From positions 127,596-182,348 of the forward strand of contig JABMDK010000014.1 in assembly GCA_015903995.1 (NCBI GenBank): a stretch of DNA of 54,753 nucleotides, written 5' to 3'. The notes below the pieces were generated by a model. The model was not told where the DNA came from, did not search any database, and saw nothing but the letters and a program-made list of their open reading frames with translations. This stretch comes from Nitrospira sp. Lineage in GTDB: Bacteria > Nitrospirota > Nitrospiria > Nitrospirales > Nitrospiraceae. Position numbers and translations under genes: made by a program. This document shows, in pieces, positions 18,153-27,096 of the stretch. Numbering within the stretch: the first letter of the stretch is position 1; every line of letters begins with the position of its first letter.

Positions 18153-18470
18153 ATGCCCAATCCACGCATCGAACCGCTGAAGAAAGTCCTCGCCATAGAC
18201 CCGAACGACGACGTCGCCTGGTTCGGGTTGGGAAAAGCCTACATGGACGACGGGAACTTTGAAGAAGCCGCGAAGGCGCTGCGGCAATGTGTCACCGTCA
18301 AACCGACCTACTCAGCCGCCTATTATGGACTCGCGCAGTCACTCCAGAAACTGGAGCGCCTCGACGAATGCCGAACGGTCTGCGCCACGGGTATCGATGT
18401 CTCGACCAAGAACGGCGATGCCATGGTGACGAAGAATCTTGAGGCGTTGAAGCTTTCGTTGCCGTCGTGA
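18153..18470 (+). CDS. small TPR protein
   Basis: A 105-residue cytosolic protein preceded by GAGGAG. It contains about two and a half tetratricopeptide repeats (AWFGLGKAYMDDGNFEEAAK, then AAYYGLAQSLQKLERLDECR). Such proteins act as protein-protein adaptors. The GTG of the downstream deaminase overlaps its stop, so the two are translationally coupled. Confidence 0.8.
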   Translation: MPNPRIEPLKKVLAIDPNDDVAWFGLGKAYMDDGNFEEAAKALRQCVTVKPTYSAAYYGLAQSLQKLERLDECRTVCATGIDVSTKNGDAMVTKNLEALKLSLPS

Positions 18471-19063
18471 CGGCTGGTTTTCGATCCACAATCCCCTTTC
18501 GCCTTCCACCCTGGGCCCTCCGTCTTGCGCGTCGGCAGCGAACGCCGATCGTGGCGGCTTCTGATCGCATGCGATTCGTCATTCAGCTCGCGCTGACCAA
18601 CATCGCCGCTCAGACCGGCGGACCCTTCGGTGCTGCCGTGTTTGAATCGCGAACAGGCCGATTGATCGCCGCCGGAGTAAATGTCGTCGAATCCACCAAC
18701 TGTTCATTGGCCCACGCCGAAATGGTCGCTCTTGCTAACACACACCGGACTCTGGGGCAGTTCGATCTTGGCGCACAGGGTATGCCGAAACTCACACTGT
18801 TCACGAGCTGTGAACCGTGCGCCATGTGTTATGGGGCGATTCTGTGGTCCGGGGTTCGCAAAGTCGTCTGCGCTGCACGAGAGTCCGATGCAATAGCGAT
18901 CGGGTTCGACGAAGCTCCCAAACCTAAACACTGGGTGGCAGCCCTGGAAGCTCGTGGAATCTCCGTGACCCGTGACCTTTGCCGAGATGAGGCGATCGCT
19001 GTCTTTCGACGTTATCAGGAAACCGGCGGTCGAATTTACAACGCGCGGAAGGGACTCAAATGA
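18467..19063 (+). CDS. cytidine/guanine deaminase-family nucleoside deaminase
   Basis: A 198-residue protein with a GTG start overlapping the upstream stop. It has the zinc site of the CDA superfamily: HAE at residues 83-85 (zinc ligand and proton shuttle) and PCAMC with Cys118 and Cys121. The GGPFGAAVF and ESTNCSLAHAEM contexts point to the guanine/tRNA-adenosine deaminase branch. The size and C-terminal GGRIYNARK fit a free nucleobase or nucleoside deaminase rather than TadA. Cytosolic. Confidence 0.85.
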   Translation: MTAGFRSTIPFRLPPWALRLARRQRTPIVAASDRMRFVIQLALTNIAAQTGGPFGAAVFESRTGRLIAAGVNVVESTNCSLAHAEMVALANTHRTLGQFDLGAQGMPKLTLFTSCEPCAMCYGAILWSGVRKVVCAARESDAIAIGFDEAPKPKHWVAALEARGISVTRDLCRDEAIAVFRRYQETGGRIYNARKGLK

Positions 19064-19080
19064 CGACATCTCGCAAAACG

Positions 19081-19926
19081 CTACAATGTCTGTCTGATCC
19101 AAGCATCATGGGATTCAGAGAGCGGAGAGACGGCGCTGGGATTCTGAATCAGCATACGTACGCGGGGCTGGGTCTTCTGCTGTTTGGGCCGTTCAATCAA
19201 CTCCACATTCGCCAGCTTGACCGCCGATCGTGAGGGAAGCGGTTCGACATCCCACAGCGAGATCAAGACAGCACTCAGGGTCGAGATCTTGGTGAGTAAG
19301 ACCGTCACCAAACCAGCGAATGCCTTCAGGTCCAGCCAAATCGGCTCAGGCCGAGAGGCCTTATCCCCTTGAAGGTCGGCTCGTGGAATGGAGATACTGA
19401 GCAGGACCGGATCGCAATAGTCGGCCAATTGTTTGGCCTTCTGCCTGATACGCGCGAGAATTCGGTGAGTCAAGATCACCCCCCGATCCTCCTCTTCTCC
19501 GGCGACCTCATCGAGATCGAGCCCACGGAGCGGCAAGCGTTGCCGATCCGCCGATCCCACCATCGCCGTCACTTCCACAAAGAACCGTTCCTGTCCGAGA
19601 CGGCATTCGAGATCGGCTGTTCGTGCTTGTGACTCGGGTAAAAACGTGACTCGAACCCCGGTGCGAATCAACTGCGTGGCAAGTTCCAGTTCGGCGAGTG
19701 CGGACTCCCTCACCCCGTAGTCATAGTGCGTGAGCCTCAGGACGAGGCGTCCCAGGCGAAGATGGCTTGGCTGATCAACACAGTGACGATGAAGGGTGGT
19801 CCACCGATCGTGCAATTCACCAGAGAGCCCTCTCTCTTCCCGCTTCCATGCCGACATCGGTTCCGGCTGCCGCCCTCGCAGCGGTGCAACCAATCTGAAT
19901 GTCTTTCGTGGACGAAACCGTGCCAC
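19081..19926 (-). CDS. hypothetical protein, possible PD-(D/E)XK-like nuclease fold
   Basis: A 281-residue protein without signal peptide or membrane span. Residues 75-120 read as helix then strands: ESALAELELATQLI, VRVTFLP, ADLECRL, RFFVEVTAM. That order of an acidic helix, Asp105, and Glu118-Val-Thr resembles the core of PD-(D/E)XK nucleases, with Thr in place of the usual Lys. The rest is not recognised. It lies three bases after the stop of a small hypothetical gene on the same strand, suggesting a two-gene operon. Confidence 0.55.
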   Translation of the reverse strand: MARFRPRKTFRLVAPLRGRQPEPMSAWKREERGLSGELHDRWTTLHRHCVDQPSHLRLGRLVLRLTHYDYGVRESALAELELATQLIRTGVRVTFLPESQARTADLECRLGQERFFVEVTAMVGSADRQRLPLRGLDLDEVAGEEEDRGVILTHRILARIRQKAKQLADYCDPVLLSISIPRADLQGDKASRPEPIWLDLKAFAGLVTVLLTKISTLSAVLISLWDVEPLPSRSAVKLANVELIERPKQQKTQPRVRMLIQNPSAVSPLSESHDAWIRQTL

Positions 19927-19929
19927 CGT

Positions 19930-20259
19930 TTACGCGACCCCCGAATCCCCCTCATCGTGACTGGACCGACCCGACAGTTCGGGTTGCCGCTTGGCCAGTT
20001 CATCAGCCGCTTCATCCAACCATCGGCCCGCACAGCCCAGGACCTCGCGCACCAACGGCTCCGGCTGACCCGTTTGCTTGATCGTCCATTGGGAAACATA
20101 TTCGAGCAGCGTCTCTCGATCAAACGATCGAGTTGAATAGGTCGCGAGCGCGGAGAGCTCTCTTAGCCCCACACGGAGAATATCCCCCACCGTCTCTCGG
20201 GCATAGGACGTACTGGCTGTGACATACTGGACAATGCGATGGAGTTCGTGATCATTCAT
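19930..20259 (-). CDS. small hypothetical helical protein
   Basis: About 109 residues from the ATG at 20259 (MNDHELHRIVQYV), which has GAGGG upstream. The longer open frame runs into the upstream region of the M3 peptidase gene and is unlikely. Predicted mostly helical with a highly charged C-terminus. No domain recognised. Downstream it runs straight into the nuclease-like gene. Confidence 0.5.
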   Translation of the reverse strand: MNDHELHRIVQYVTASTSYARETVGDILRVGLRELSALATYSTRSFDRETLLEYVSQWTIKQTGQPEPLVREVLGCAGRWLDEAADELAKRQPELSGRSSHDEGDSGVA

Positions 20260-20419
20260 AGAGGTATCCCTCATGGAATTCTTGCATCCCGCTGAGTGGC
20301 TGTCAACGAGAGTCACCGCCGACCGCCATCCATTTTTTGCTTTGTCCGCCGCGCCGTGATGGTAAGATTTGTGCCCACATGACCGAGCACCCGACGCAAC
20401 AGTGAGAGAAGGAGCATCT

Positions 20420-22216
20420 ATGCCTGTGACAACGCGAACCCGACGCAAGAAGAGTCAACCCTCGTTCCCCGATCGATGGGACTTGACCCACCTCATCGAC
20501 GATCCGGTCCGGAAACTTCAGCATCATTTGACCATGCTTGAAAACATCGTGGTCCAGATCGAATCCGTTCGCCCTCGACTCTCCGCCTCCATGACAGGCG
20601 AGGAATTCCGCTCGATTCTGGCACTCCAGGAATCCGTCGCCCAAGGCTCGGCTCAGCTTGGGGCATTCGCCTATCTGTGGTTTTCCGAAAACACCAAACA
20701 CACCAAGGCACGATCGTTTAAGTCACAGGTCGAGGAGCGACTCACCGCCCTGGCAAACCGCCTCTTATTTTTTGACCTCTGGTGGCAAGGGGTCGACCAG
20801 GAGAATGCGACCAGGCTGATGCAAGCAGCCGGCGATCTCCGCTACCACCTGGATACCATCCGGCGGTATACGCCCCACACACTGTCTGAAGCAGAAGAGA
20901 AAATCATCAATGTCAAAAATGTCACGGGCCGGAGTGCCGTCAATACCCTCTACGATGTCGTGACCAATGGATTGACGTTCACGATGAACGTCGGGGGGAA
21001 ACGACGGACCATGAACCGGGAAGAACTCATGACTTACGTCAGGAGCCCCAAGGCCTCGGTCCGGGAAGCGGCCTACAAGGAGCTCTATGGCGTATTCTCG
21101 GCGCAGCGCGATCTGCTTGGAGAGATGTATCGGACGCTCGTCAACGACTGGAAGTCCGAGAACGTCGGGCTCCGCGGTTTTTCCTCTCCCATCGCGACCC
21201 GCAATCTCGGCAACGATGTCCCGGATCAAGCGGTTGACGTGCTCTTATCCACCTGTGCCAAAAACGCCGAGATCTTCCAGACCTATTTCAAATTAAAAGC
21301 AAAAATCTGCAAGATCTCCACGATGAATCGCTATCACATTTATGCCCCGCACCGCACGGAAGCCAAGAGATACACGTATGCTCACGCCGCGACCATGGTG
21401 CTGGACGCCTATCGAGGGTTCTCGCCTCAGCTTGCCGACCTCGCCGAACAGGTCTTTCGAGAGCACCATATCGATGGGCCCACGCGGCCCGGCAAACTCG
21501 GCGGGGCCTATTGTTATAGTGTGTCGCCGGGACTGACGCCCTACGTCATGTTGAACTTCACCGGCGAAGCTCGGGACATCGCCACCATGGCCCATGAGCT
21601 CGGTCATGCGGTCCATGGCATGATGGCCAAAGACCATTCCGTCTTTACCTTCCACTCCACACTCCCCTTGGCTGAGACCGCCTCAGTGTTCGGCGAACGG
21701 ATTCTGTCCGATGCGCTGATGTCGAATGAACGAAACACGGCGGTGCGGCAGGGGCTGCTCCTCAGCCAGTTGGACGACATCTACGCGACCGTGATGCGGC
21801 AGGCCTATTTCATTCGGTTTGAGAAGGCTGCCCATCAACTGGTCGCGGAGGGTGCGACCGGAGACCAACTCGCCCAGACCTATCTGGCGGAACTGAGACA
21901 GCAATTCGGGAAAGCGGTAAAGGTGCCGGAAGAATTTCAATGGGAATGGCTCATCATTCCCCATCTCTTCGCCAGTCCTTTTTACTGCTACGCCTATAGT
22001 TTCGGCAACCTGCTCGTGTTGGCCCTCTATCGGATGTACAAGGAACAAGGACCTGCGTTCGTTCCCCGATATCTGGACCTGCTGGCCACCGGTGGATCGC
22101 AATCACCTCAAGAGATTTTGGCCAAGGTGAATGTCGACATGACCTCCGAGGCCTTCTGGCAATCGGGATTCGACACCATTCGGGAGATGGTGAGTCAGCT
22201 GGAAGACACGATGTAA
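20420..22216 (+). CDS. pepF: M3-family oligoendopeptidase (PepF type)
   Basis: About 598 residues from the ATG at 20420, behind GAAGGAG. The gluzincin site HELGHAVHG is near residue 391, followed by a third ligand region (ETASVFGE). The rest is the long helical scaffold typical of PepF/M3B enzymes, including the YCYSVSPG and YSFGNLLVLALY regions. Family function: cytosolic cleavage of short peptides up to about 20 residues. Full length, no signal peptide. Confidence 0.93.
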   Translation: MPVTTRTRRKKSQPSFPDRWDLTHLIDDPVRKLQHHLTMLENIVVQIESVRPRLSASMTGEEFRSILALQESVAQGSAQLGAFAYLWFSENTKHTKARSFKSQVEERLTALANRLLFFDLWWQGVDQENATRLMQAAGDLRYHLDTIRRYTPHTLSEAEEKIINVKNVTGRSAVNTLYDVVTNGLTFTMNVGGKRRTMNREELMTYVRSPKASVREAAYKELYGVFSAQRDLLGEMYRTLVNDWKSENVGLRGFSSPIATRNLGNDVPDQAVDVLLSTCAKNAEIFQTYFKLKAKICKISTMNRYHIYAPHRTEAKRYTYAHAATMVLDAYRGFSPQLADLAEQVFREHHIDGPTRPGKLGGAYCYSVSPGLTPYVMLNFTGEARDIATMAHELGHAVHGMMAKDHSVFTFHSTLPLAETASVFGERILSDALMSNERNTAVRQGLLLSQLDDIYATVMRQAYFIRFEKAAHQLVAEGATGDQLAQTYLAELRQQFGKAVKVPEEFQWEWLIIPHLFASPFYCYAYSFGNLLVLALYRMYKEQGPAFVPRYLDLLATGGSQSPQEILAKVNVDMTSEAFWQSGFDTIREMVSQLEDTM

Positions 22217-22402
22217 GCCGCTGGATTGCCGGTTCCGGCAGGAGCACTCACGAATCCTGGGCGAGTGGCATGTCGAGGGGCCAGCGGATCACCCCGCAAA
22301 CATGTTCTGACTGGTTGGCCGCTCAGTCCCTCTTTTTTACAGTCGCGTGGCTGGGAACCTAGGGGTGATGGAGCCTCGCCTCGCCCTGTCATGGCGAGTA
22401 TA

Positions 22403-22996
22403 TCAAGTCATCTTTCGCAGATTACTCACTTGCTTGATCGCCTTGATTTCAGCTTCCTCCAAGGCGCGCCATTCACCCGGTTTGAGGTCGCCCAGACAAA
22501 CTGGGCCGATGGCAATGCGCACCAACCGTAACGTGGGATGGCCTACCGCCGCTGTCATGCGACGGACCTGACGATTCAGCCCTTCGTGGATGGTAATCTC
22601 CAGCCACGCCGTCGGCACGTTTTTGCGAAACCTGATGGGGACAGGCCGTTCCGGTAATGGTGGCTCCTGATCCAGCACCCGCACCTGCGCGGGTCTTGTT
22701 TGTTTTCCCGCCAGTAACACGCCTGAGCAAAGCCGTTCGATCGCTCGTTCATCTGGCATCCGTTCGACCTGCGCGAGATAGACTTTCGGCAATTTGTGTT
22801 GCGGATCGGTAATGCGATGCGCCAACCCGCCATCCGAGGTGAGGACCATCAGGCCTTCGCTGTCTTGATCGAGACGCCCTGCCGCATAGACATGAGGAAC
22901 CGTGATGTAGGCCGCCAACGTCGGCCTGCCTGCCGAATCGGTAAAGCACGGCAACACCCCGTAGGGTTTACTGAATGCGATGGCACAGATGGACAT
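22403..22996 (-). CDS. RsuA/RluE-family pseudouridine synthase
   Basis: A 197-residue protein consisting of the catalytic domain only, without an S4 domain, as in RluE. The catalytic motif GRLDQDSEGL holds Asp43, and the family features NRQVRRMTAAVGHPTLRLVR and FSKPYGVLPCF are present. RluE modifies 23S rRNA near position 2457 in E. coli; the exact site here is inferred from size and domain content. Bases 22217-22402 hold no gene I can support. Confidence 0.88.
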   Translation of the reverse strand: MSICAIAFSKPYGVLPCFTDSAGRPTLAAYITVPHVYAAGRLDQDSEGLMVLTSDGGLAHRITDPQHKLPKVYLAQVERMPDERAIERLCSGVLLAGKQTRPAQVRVLDQEPPLPERPVPIRFRKNVPTAWLEITIHEGLNRQVRRMTAAVGHPTLRLVRIAIGPVCLGDLKPGEWRALEEAEIKAIKQVSNLRKMT

Positions 22997-23105
22997 GACC
23001 GTTCCAACCCCTGCCTTTTTGTATCAACCTCGTCTTATCGTATTGTGCGCACAACATCGTGAAGATCTGGCCCCTTTCGACCCTGGCTCATAACCTTTTC
23101 GTGAC

Positions 23106-23135
23106 TTGACAGCATATCCACCCCACTGGCATACT
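23106..23135 (+). promoter_or_regulatory. sigma-70-type promoter of bfd
   Basis: TTGACA at 23106-23111 and CATACT at 23130-23135, with an 18-base spacer, about 36 bases before the bfd start codon. The candidate Fur box starts one base after the -10 element. Confidence 0.5.
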
Positions 23136-23154
23136 GATAATGCTTCTCATAATC
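23136..23154 (+). promoter_or_regulatory. candidate Fur box upstream of bfd
   Basis: GATAATGCTTCTCATAATC matches the 19-base Fur consensus at 15 positions with the two outer half-sites intact. It overlaps the likely transcription start of the bacterioferritin-associated ferredoxin gene, which would make that gene iron-repressed, as expected for the family. Confidence 0.55.
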
Positions 23155-23170
23155 GCTCCATGGAGATAGC

Positions 23171-23368
23171 ATGTACGTTTGCTTGTGCAATGGCATTACC
23201 GAATCAGATGTTCGTGAGGCCGGGCGAGCCGGGTGTGTGATGCCCTGTCAGCTGAAGTCCAAGTTTGGCCTCAAGCAGAGCGGGTGCTGCGGCCGCTGCG
23301 CAAAGAATATTCATGAGTTTGTCGAGATTGCTATCCAGGGAGCCTCGACCAGCTCAGTAAAGCGCTAG
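23171..23368 (+). CDS. bfd: bacterioferritin-associated ferredoxin (Bfd-like)
   Basis: A 65-residue protein with the [2Fe-2S] ligand pattern of the BFD domain: Cys4-x-Cys6 at the N-terminus and Cys40-Gly-Arg-Cys43. Family role: electron donor that releases iron from bacterioferritin when iron is scarce. A candidate Fur site and promoter lie directly upstream. An extra cysteine at 39 and two at 22 and 26 are not part of the core pattern. Confidence 0.88.
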   Translation: MYVCLCNGITESDVREAGRAGCVMPCQLKSKFGLKQSGCCGRCAKNIHEFVEIAIQGASTSSVKR

Positions 23369-23408
23369 CCCCCCGCCACAGTCTCTCCCTACCTGTGTAC
23401 AAGTTACA

Positions 23409-24035
23409 TCACCGTGGAGATGCCGCCTTGATGAGCCTGGCTACCTCAGCCACTCGCACGCCTAGCGCCTTCGCATCGGCCAGTTCGGTCTTGTCGATCC
23501 CAGGGCTCTCACCTTCCGTTGTGGCAGAGGCCCCAAACGCGCCGCCTCCACTAACCACAATCATCTGATTGCCCAGCATCGCGGCAAGGATAGTCAACAT
23601 CGCGACCTCTTTTCCGCTTGAGACTTGCCCCCCCGTGGCGAAAGCCGCTCCGACCTTGTTCCTCATCTTGAATTCAGGAAAGACACCGAACTTGAACTGC
23701 CAGTTGTCAAAAAAGGTCTTCACCTCCCCTGACATGTTGGACCAGTAGACAGGTGAACCAACGACGACCGCGTCGGCGGAAAACAGATCCTCCGCAGTTA
23801 CCTTCCCGACACGCTTGAGAATAACCTGCGTACCCGAAACCGATTGTGCTCCGGCCACCACTGCCTCCGCCATCCGTTCTGTGTTTCCTGAAAGAGAATG
23901 GTAGGTGACGAGAACCCTGATCGATGGTGAAGCTTCATCGGCCCAGGACCGAGACAGGCAGCCGGTGCAAAGAGAAACCAATATTAAGGCAATGGTCAGG
24001 AGGTGCCGTGATTCACCCAAGGAACAGATCTGCAT
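23409..24035 (-). CDS. exported flavodoxin/WrbA-like protein
   Basis: A 208-residue protein with an N-terminal hydrophobic segment (LLTIALILVSLCTGC), then a flavodoxin domain: the FMN phosphate loop VTYHSLSGNTERMAEAV near residue 45, GSPVYWSNMSGEVKTFFD near 95 and AFATGGQVSSGKE near 130. This matches NAD(P)H:quinone oxidoreductase (WrbA-like) flavodoxins, which are normally cytosolic. The export signal is unusual. A cysteine near the end of the hydrophobic stretch could be a weak lipobox, but the preceding residues do not fit well. Confidence 0.8.
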   Translation of the reverse strand: MQICSLGESRHLLTIALILVSLCTGCLSRSWADEASPSIRVLVTYHSLSGNTERMAEAVVAGAQSVSGTQVILKRVGKVTAEDLFSADAVVVGSPVYWSNMSGEVKTFFDNWQFKFGVFPEFKMRNKVGAAFATGGQVSSGKEVAMLTILAAMLGNQMIVVSGGGAFGASATTEGESPGIDKTELADAKALGVRVAEVARLIKAASPR

Positions 24036-24085
24036 GAGGTGTACGGACCCGACGTTACGAGCTGGTGAAAGAGACGCAAAAAGAG

Positions 24086-24271
24086 TTAATGCCGAAACGT
24101 CTCCTCCTCCATATGTTCTTCAACCGACACTTCCGTCAACGTTCCACGGTAGGTACAACGATGGCAACGAATCCGCCACTCTTCAATCCACTTTTCTTGC
24201 ACATAGGATTGACGGCACCCAGGACACACGAACACGCCCTTTTTATAGAGCACACGCCGCTTTTCCTGCAT
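24086..24271 (-). CDS. small zinc-ribbon protein
   Basis: About 61 residues from the ATG at 24271 (MQEKRRVLYKKGVFVC), chosen because AGAGGGG lies upstream. Two cysteine pairs (CPGC and CHRC) flank a tryptophan-bearing linker, giving a single zinc ribbon. Too small for a specific function; likely a nucleic-acid- or protein-binding accessory. The exported flavodoxin gene follows on the same strand. Confidence 0.6.
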   Translation of the reverse strand: MQEKRRVLYKKGVFVCPGCRQSYVQEKWIEEWRIRCHRCTYRGTLTEVSVEEHMEEETFRH

Positions 24272-24411
24272 AAAGTCCCCTCTCGATCCAGCCGGAGAAT
24301 CGCACAGGAGACGAGACGATTGCAAGATTACAGGAGCCGACTGCCTCCCTGTCACAATTTCTCGAAGATGTGCTTCTTGACTGGGAGAGATACGATCATT
24401 ACGATGCGTTG

Positions 24412-24888
24412 ATGCACTGGAGACTCTCTACGTGGCTCGCTCTTTTCGCCGTGATCACAGGCGGACTACTAGCCGATGCTATGTGGGTGGTCCACGCCGC
24501 TGAAGCCGACCTGGTATCGATTCAAACGCCTTCCGGCACCGCCATCAAGGCCGAAATCGCCGATACGCCGCTCAAACGTTCCGTCGGCCTCATGTACCGA
24601 GACCACCTCAAGAAGGACCACGGCATGCTCTTTTTTTTCAGCCAACCCCAAGCCTGGACCTTCTGGATGAAGAACACCAAGATTGCGCTCGATCTCATTT
24701 GGATTGACGGCAAGAAACGGGTGACGCATATCGAACGAAATGTCCCGATTTGCACGAAGAGCGATGATTCCTGTCCTCAGTATCGCCCGAACAGTGATGA
24801 CGCAATGTACGTTCTTGAAATTGCGGGCGGGACAGTGGATGGGTACAAGATCGAAAAAGGATCGAAACTGCAGTTCGGCCAGCCTTGA
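24412..24888 (+). CDS. DUF192-family exported protein
   Basis: About 158 residues from the ATG at 24412, which opens a signal peptide (LSTWLALFAVITGGLLADA). The mature domain is DUF192: PLKRSVGLMYRDHLKKDHGM, then FWMKNTKIALDLIWID and the C-terminal VLEIAGGTVDGYKI. DUF192 proteins are small periplasmic or archaeal beta-barrels of unknown biochemical role. Complete and of standard length. Confidence 0.9.
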   Translation: MHWRLSTWLALFAVITGGLLADAMWVVHAAEADLVSIQTPSGTAIKAEIADTPLKRSVGLMYRDHLKKDHGMLFFFSQPQAWTFWMKNTKIALDLIWIDGKKRVTHIERNVPICTKSDDSCPQYRPNSDDAMYVLEIAGGTVDGYKIEKGSKLQFGQP

Positions 24889-24915
24889 CGCCTGGCTCCA
24901 CAGCGCCATCGATCA

Positions 24916-27093
24916 TTACTTTTCTCGCCAAGACCTCAGCCGCCTGGCCGTAATGACACCCTCCACACGCTCAACGGCCTTGAGCACTCGGTTGAGATGA
25001 CTCGTGTCGGCAATCTCGACCACAAAATCCAACTCGGCCTTCCGATCTTCTCGGGTGATAATTTCAGCACGGCTGATATTCGCATCACATTCAGCGATAG
25101 CCGATGACACATTCGCCAGGACACCCGTCTTATCCTCTGCAATGACTGCAATTTTGACCGCGTGTTGACTCGAGGTAGCCGTATCCCACTCCACTTCCAC
25201 CAGGCGTTCTCGGTCGTAGTCCAAGGCTTCGAGGTTCGGACAATCGACCGAATGGATCGTGAGCCCCCTTCCGCGCGTGATGTACCCCAAGATCTTGTCG
25301 CCGGGAACGGGATTACAGCATCTCGACAGTTGCATCAATAGATCGCGGCCACCCTTGACCTGGACGCCCTGTTCTTCTCCTCTCGTACCGACGACTTTGG
25401 GAACACCGACTGGATCAGGTTGAACGGACGTTCCCGCCGATGTCGGCGCCACCAACCGTCCAACAACTTGAGCCGTCGCGACGTGGCCGAATCCCACCGC
25501 CGCGGCTAATTCGTCGACCGTGGCGTAGCCTTCCTGTTTCGCAATATCAAGCAGCGCCTCTGACTTGAGGGCCTGCGAGGGGGGCAACCCGTGGCGACGA
25601 ATCTCGGCTTCGAGCAGCCGCCACCCGATTTCCAGGCTCCGCTTCTGTTCCTCTATCTTGATCCAATGTTTGATCTTGGTTTTGGCCCGTGAGGTCCGCA
25701 CGAACTTGAGCCAATCCCTGTGCGGCGTCTGGTTGGAGGAGGTCAGAATTTCGATCGTGTCACCGCTCGTCAACTCATGCCTCAGCGGAACGATCTTTCC
25801 ATTGACCTTTGCCCCGACACAATGATCACCGACTTCCGTGTGAATGGCATAGGCAAAATCGACCGGCGTAGCCCCTTTCGGCAGCTCTTTGACGGTTCCC
25901 TTCGGAGTAAAGACATAGACCACATCGTGAAACAACTCAAGTTTCACGGAATCCATAAATTGACGATTATCAGGCAGATCCTTCTGCCATTCGATGAACT
26001 GTCGCAGCCATCCGAAGGCCTTGCTGTCATTATCGTGTACCCTCCCTTGTTCCTTGTACTTCCAATGCGCGGCGATTCCGTACTCGGCTACACGATGCAT
26101 TTCTTCCGTGCGGATCTGAAACTCTACGTGCTCGCCCTTCGGCCCGACCACGGTCGTATGAAGCGATTGATAGAGATTCGATTTGGGAATCGCAATGTAG
26201 TCCTTGAAGCGGCCCGGCAGCGGTCGCCACAACGAATGGATGACACCCAGGAGCGCGTAGCAGTTCATCTTTGTGTCGGTAATGATCCGCAAGGCGGTGA
26301 GATCATAGACCTCCCCGAACGAAATCGATTGCTTCTTCATCTTTTGATAGATGCCGTACAGGTGTTTCGGCCTTCCGTACACGGCTCCGGCCAACCCATT
26401 CTCCGCGAGCGCCTTCTCAACGAGGGCTTGCACCTCCTGAATATACTGCTGCCGATCTTCGTCGCGTTTCGCCACGGACACGCGCAGCGTTTCGTAGGCA
26501 TCCGGCTTGAGGTGCTTCAAGCACAAATCTTCCAGTTCGTTCTTCACCCACCCGATTCCGATACGGTTGGCCAACGGCGCGTAAATCTCCAACGTCTCTT
26601 GTGCGATTTCTTGCCGCTTCTTCTCATTGAGATGTTCAAGCGTTCGCATATTGTGAAGCCGATCCGCCAATTTGATGATCACGACGCGAATATCATCCGC
26701 CATCGAGAGCACCATTTTGCGGAAGTTCTCCGCCTGTTTTTCCTCCGAACTGCGAAACGTGATTTTCCCGATCTTCGTCACGCCGTCGACAAGATGAACA
26801 ACTTCCTTGCCGAACTCCCGCTGAAGTTCGGCAGCCGTGGCGACCGTATCTTCCAACGTATCGTGCAGAAGCCCGGCCACGATCGCCGTCACGTCGGTCT
26901 TCAGAGAGGTCAAGACGCCGGCCACTGCGACGGGGTGTTTCACATAGGGCTCGCCGGAACGACGCGTTTGCCCTTCATGCGCCTTCGCCGAAAACGCATA
27001 CGCCTTCCGCACCATGCCGAGATCGGCGTCGGGCTGATAGGCTTGGATGCGATCCAGCAACTGGTCGATATTGGTCACCGTTTCATACATCAT
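24916..27093 (-). CDS. rel: bifunctional (p)ppGpp synthetase/hydrolase (Rel/SpoT)
   Basis: A 725-residue protein with all RSH domains: HD hydrolase (HPVAVAGVL near 53 and HDTLEDT at 77), synthetase (EVYDLTALRIITDTKMNCYA), TGS (VYVFTPKGTVKELPKGATPV) and a C-terminal ACT domain (AVIAEDKTGVLANVSSAI). The intact HDTLED motif means hydrolysis of (p)ppGpp should be active, as in SpoT or single-copy Rel. Role: stringent response. It starts with two consecutive ATGs three bases after the recJ stop, so translation is probably coupled to recJ. Confidence 0.95.
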   Translation of the reverse strand: MMYETVTNIDQLLDRIQAYQPDADLGMVRKAYAFSAKAHEGQTRRSGEPYVKHPVAVAGVLTSLKTDVTAIVAGLLHDTLEDTVATAAELQREFGKEVVHLVDGVTKIGKITFRSSEEKQAENFRKMVLSMADDIRVVIIKLADRLHNMRTLEHLNEKKRQEIAQETLEIYAPLANRIGIGWVKNELEDLCLKHLKPDAYETLRVSVAKRDEDRQQYIQEVQALVEKALAENGLAGAVYGRPKHLYGIYQKMKKQSISFGEVYDLTALRIITDTKMNCYALLGVIHSLWRPLPGRFKDYIAIPKSNLYQSLHTTVVGPKGEHVEFQIRTEEMHRVAEYGIAAHWKYKEQGRVHDNDSKAFGWLRQFIEWQKDLPDNRQFMDSVKLELFHDVVYVFTPKGTVKELPKGATPVDFAYAIHTEVGDHCVGAKVNGKIVPLRHELTSGDTIEILTSSNQTPHRDWLKFVRTSRAKTKIKHWIKIEEQKRSLEIGWRLLEAEIRRHGLPPSQALKSEALLDIAKQEGYATVDELAAAVGFGHVATAQVVGRLVAPTSAGTSVQPDPVGVPKVVGTRGEEQGVQVKGGRDLLMQLSRCCNPVPGDKILGYITRGRGLTIHSVDCPNLEALDYDRERLVEVEWDTATSSQHAVKIAVIAEDKTGVLANVSSAIAECDANISRAEIITREDRKAELDFVVEIADTSHLNRVLKAVERVEGVITARRLRSWREK

Positions 27094-27096
27094 CCG

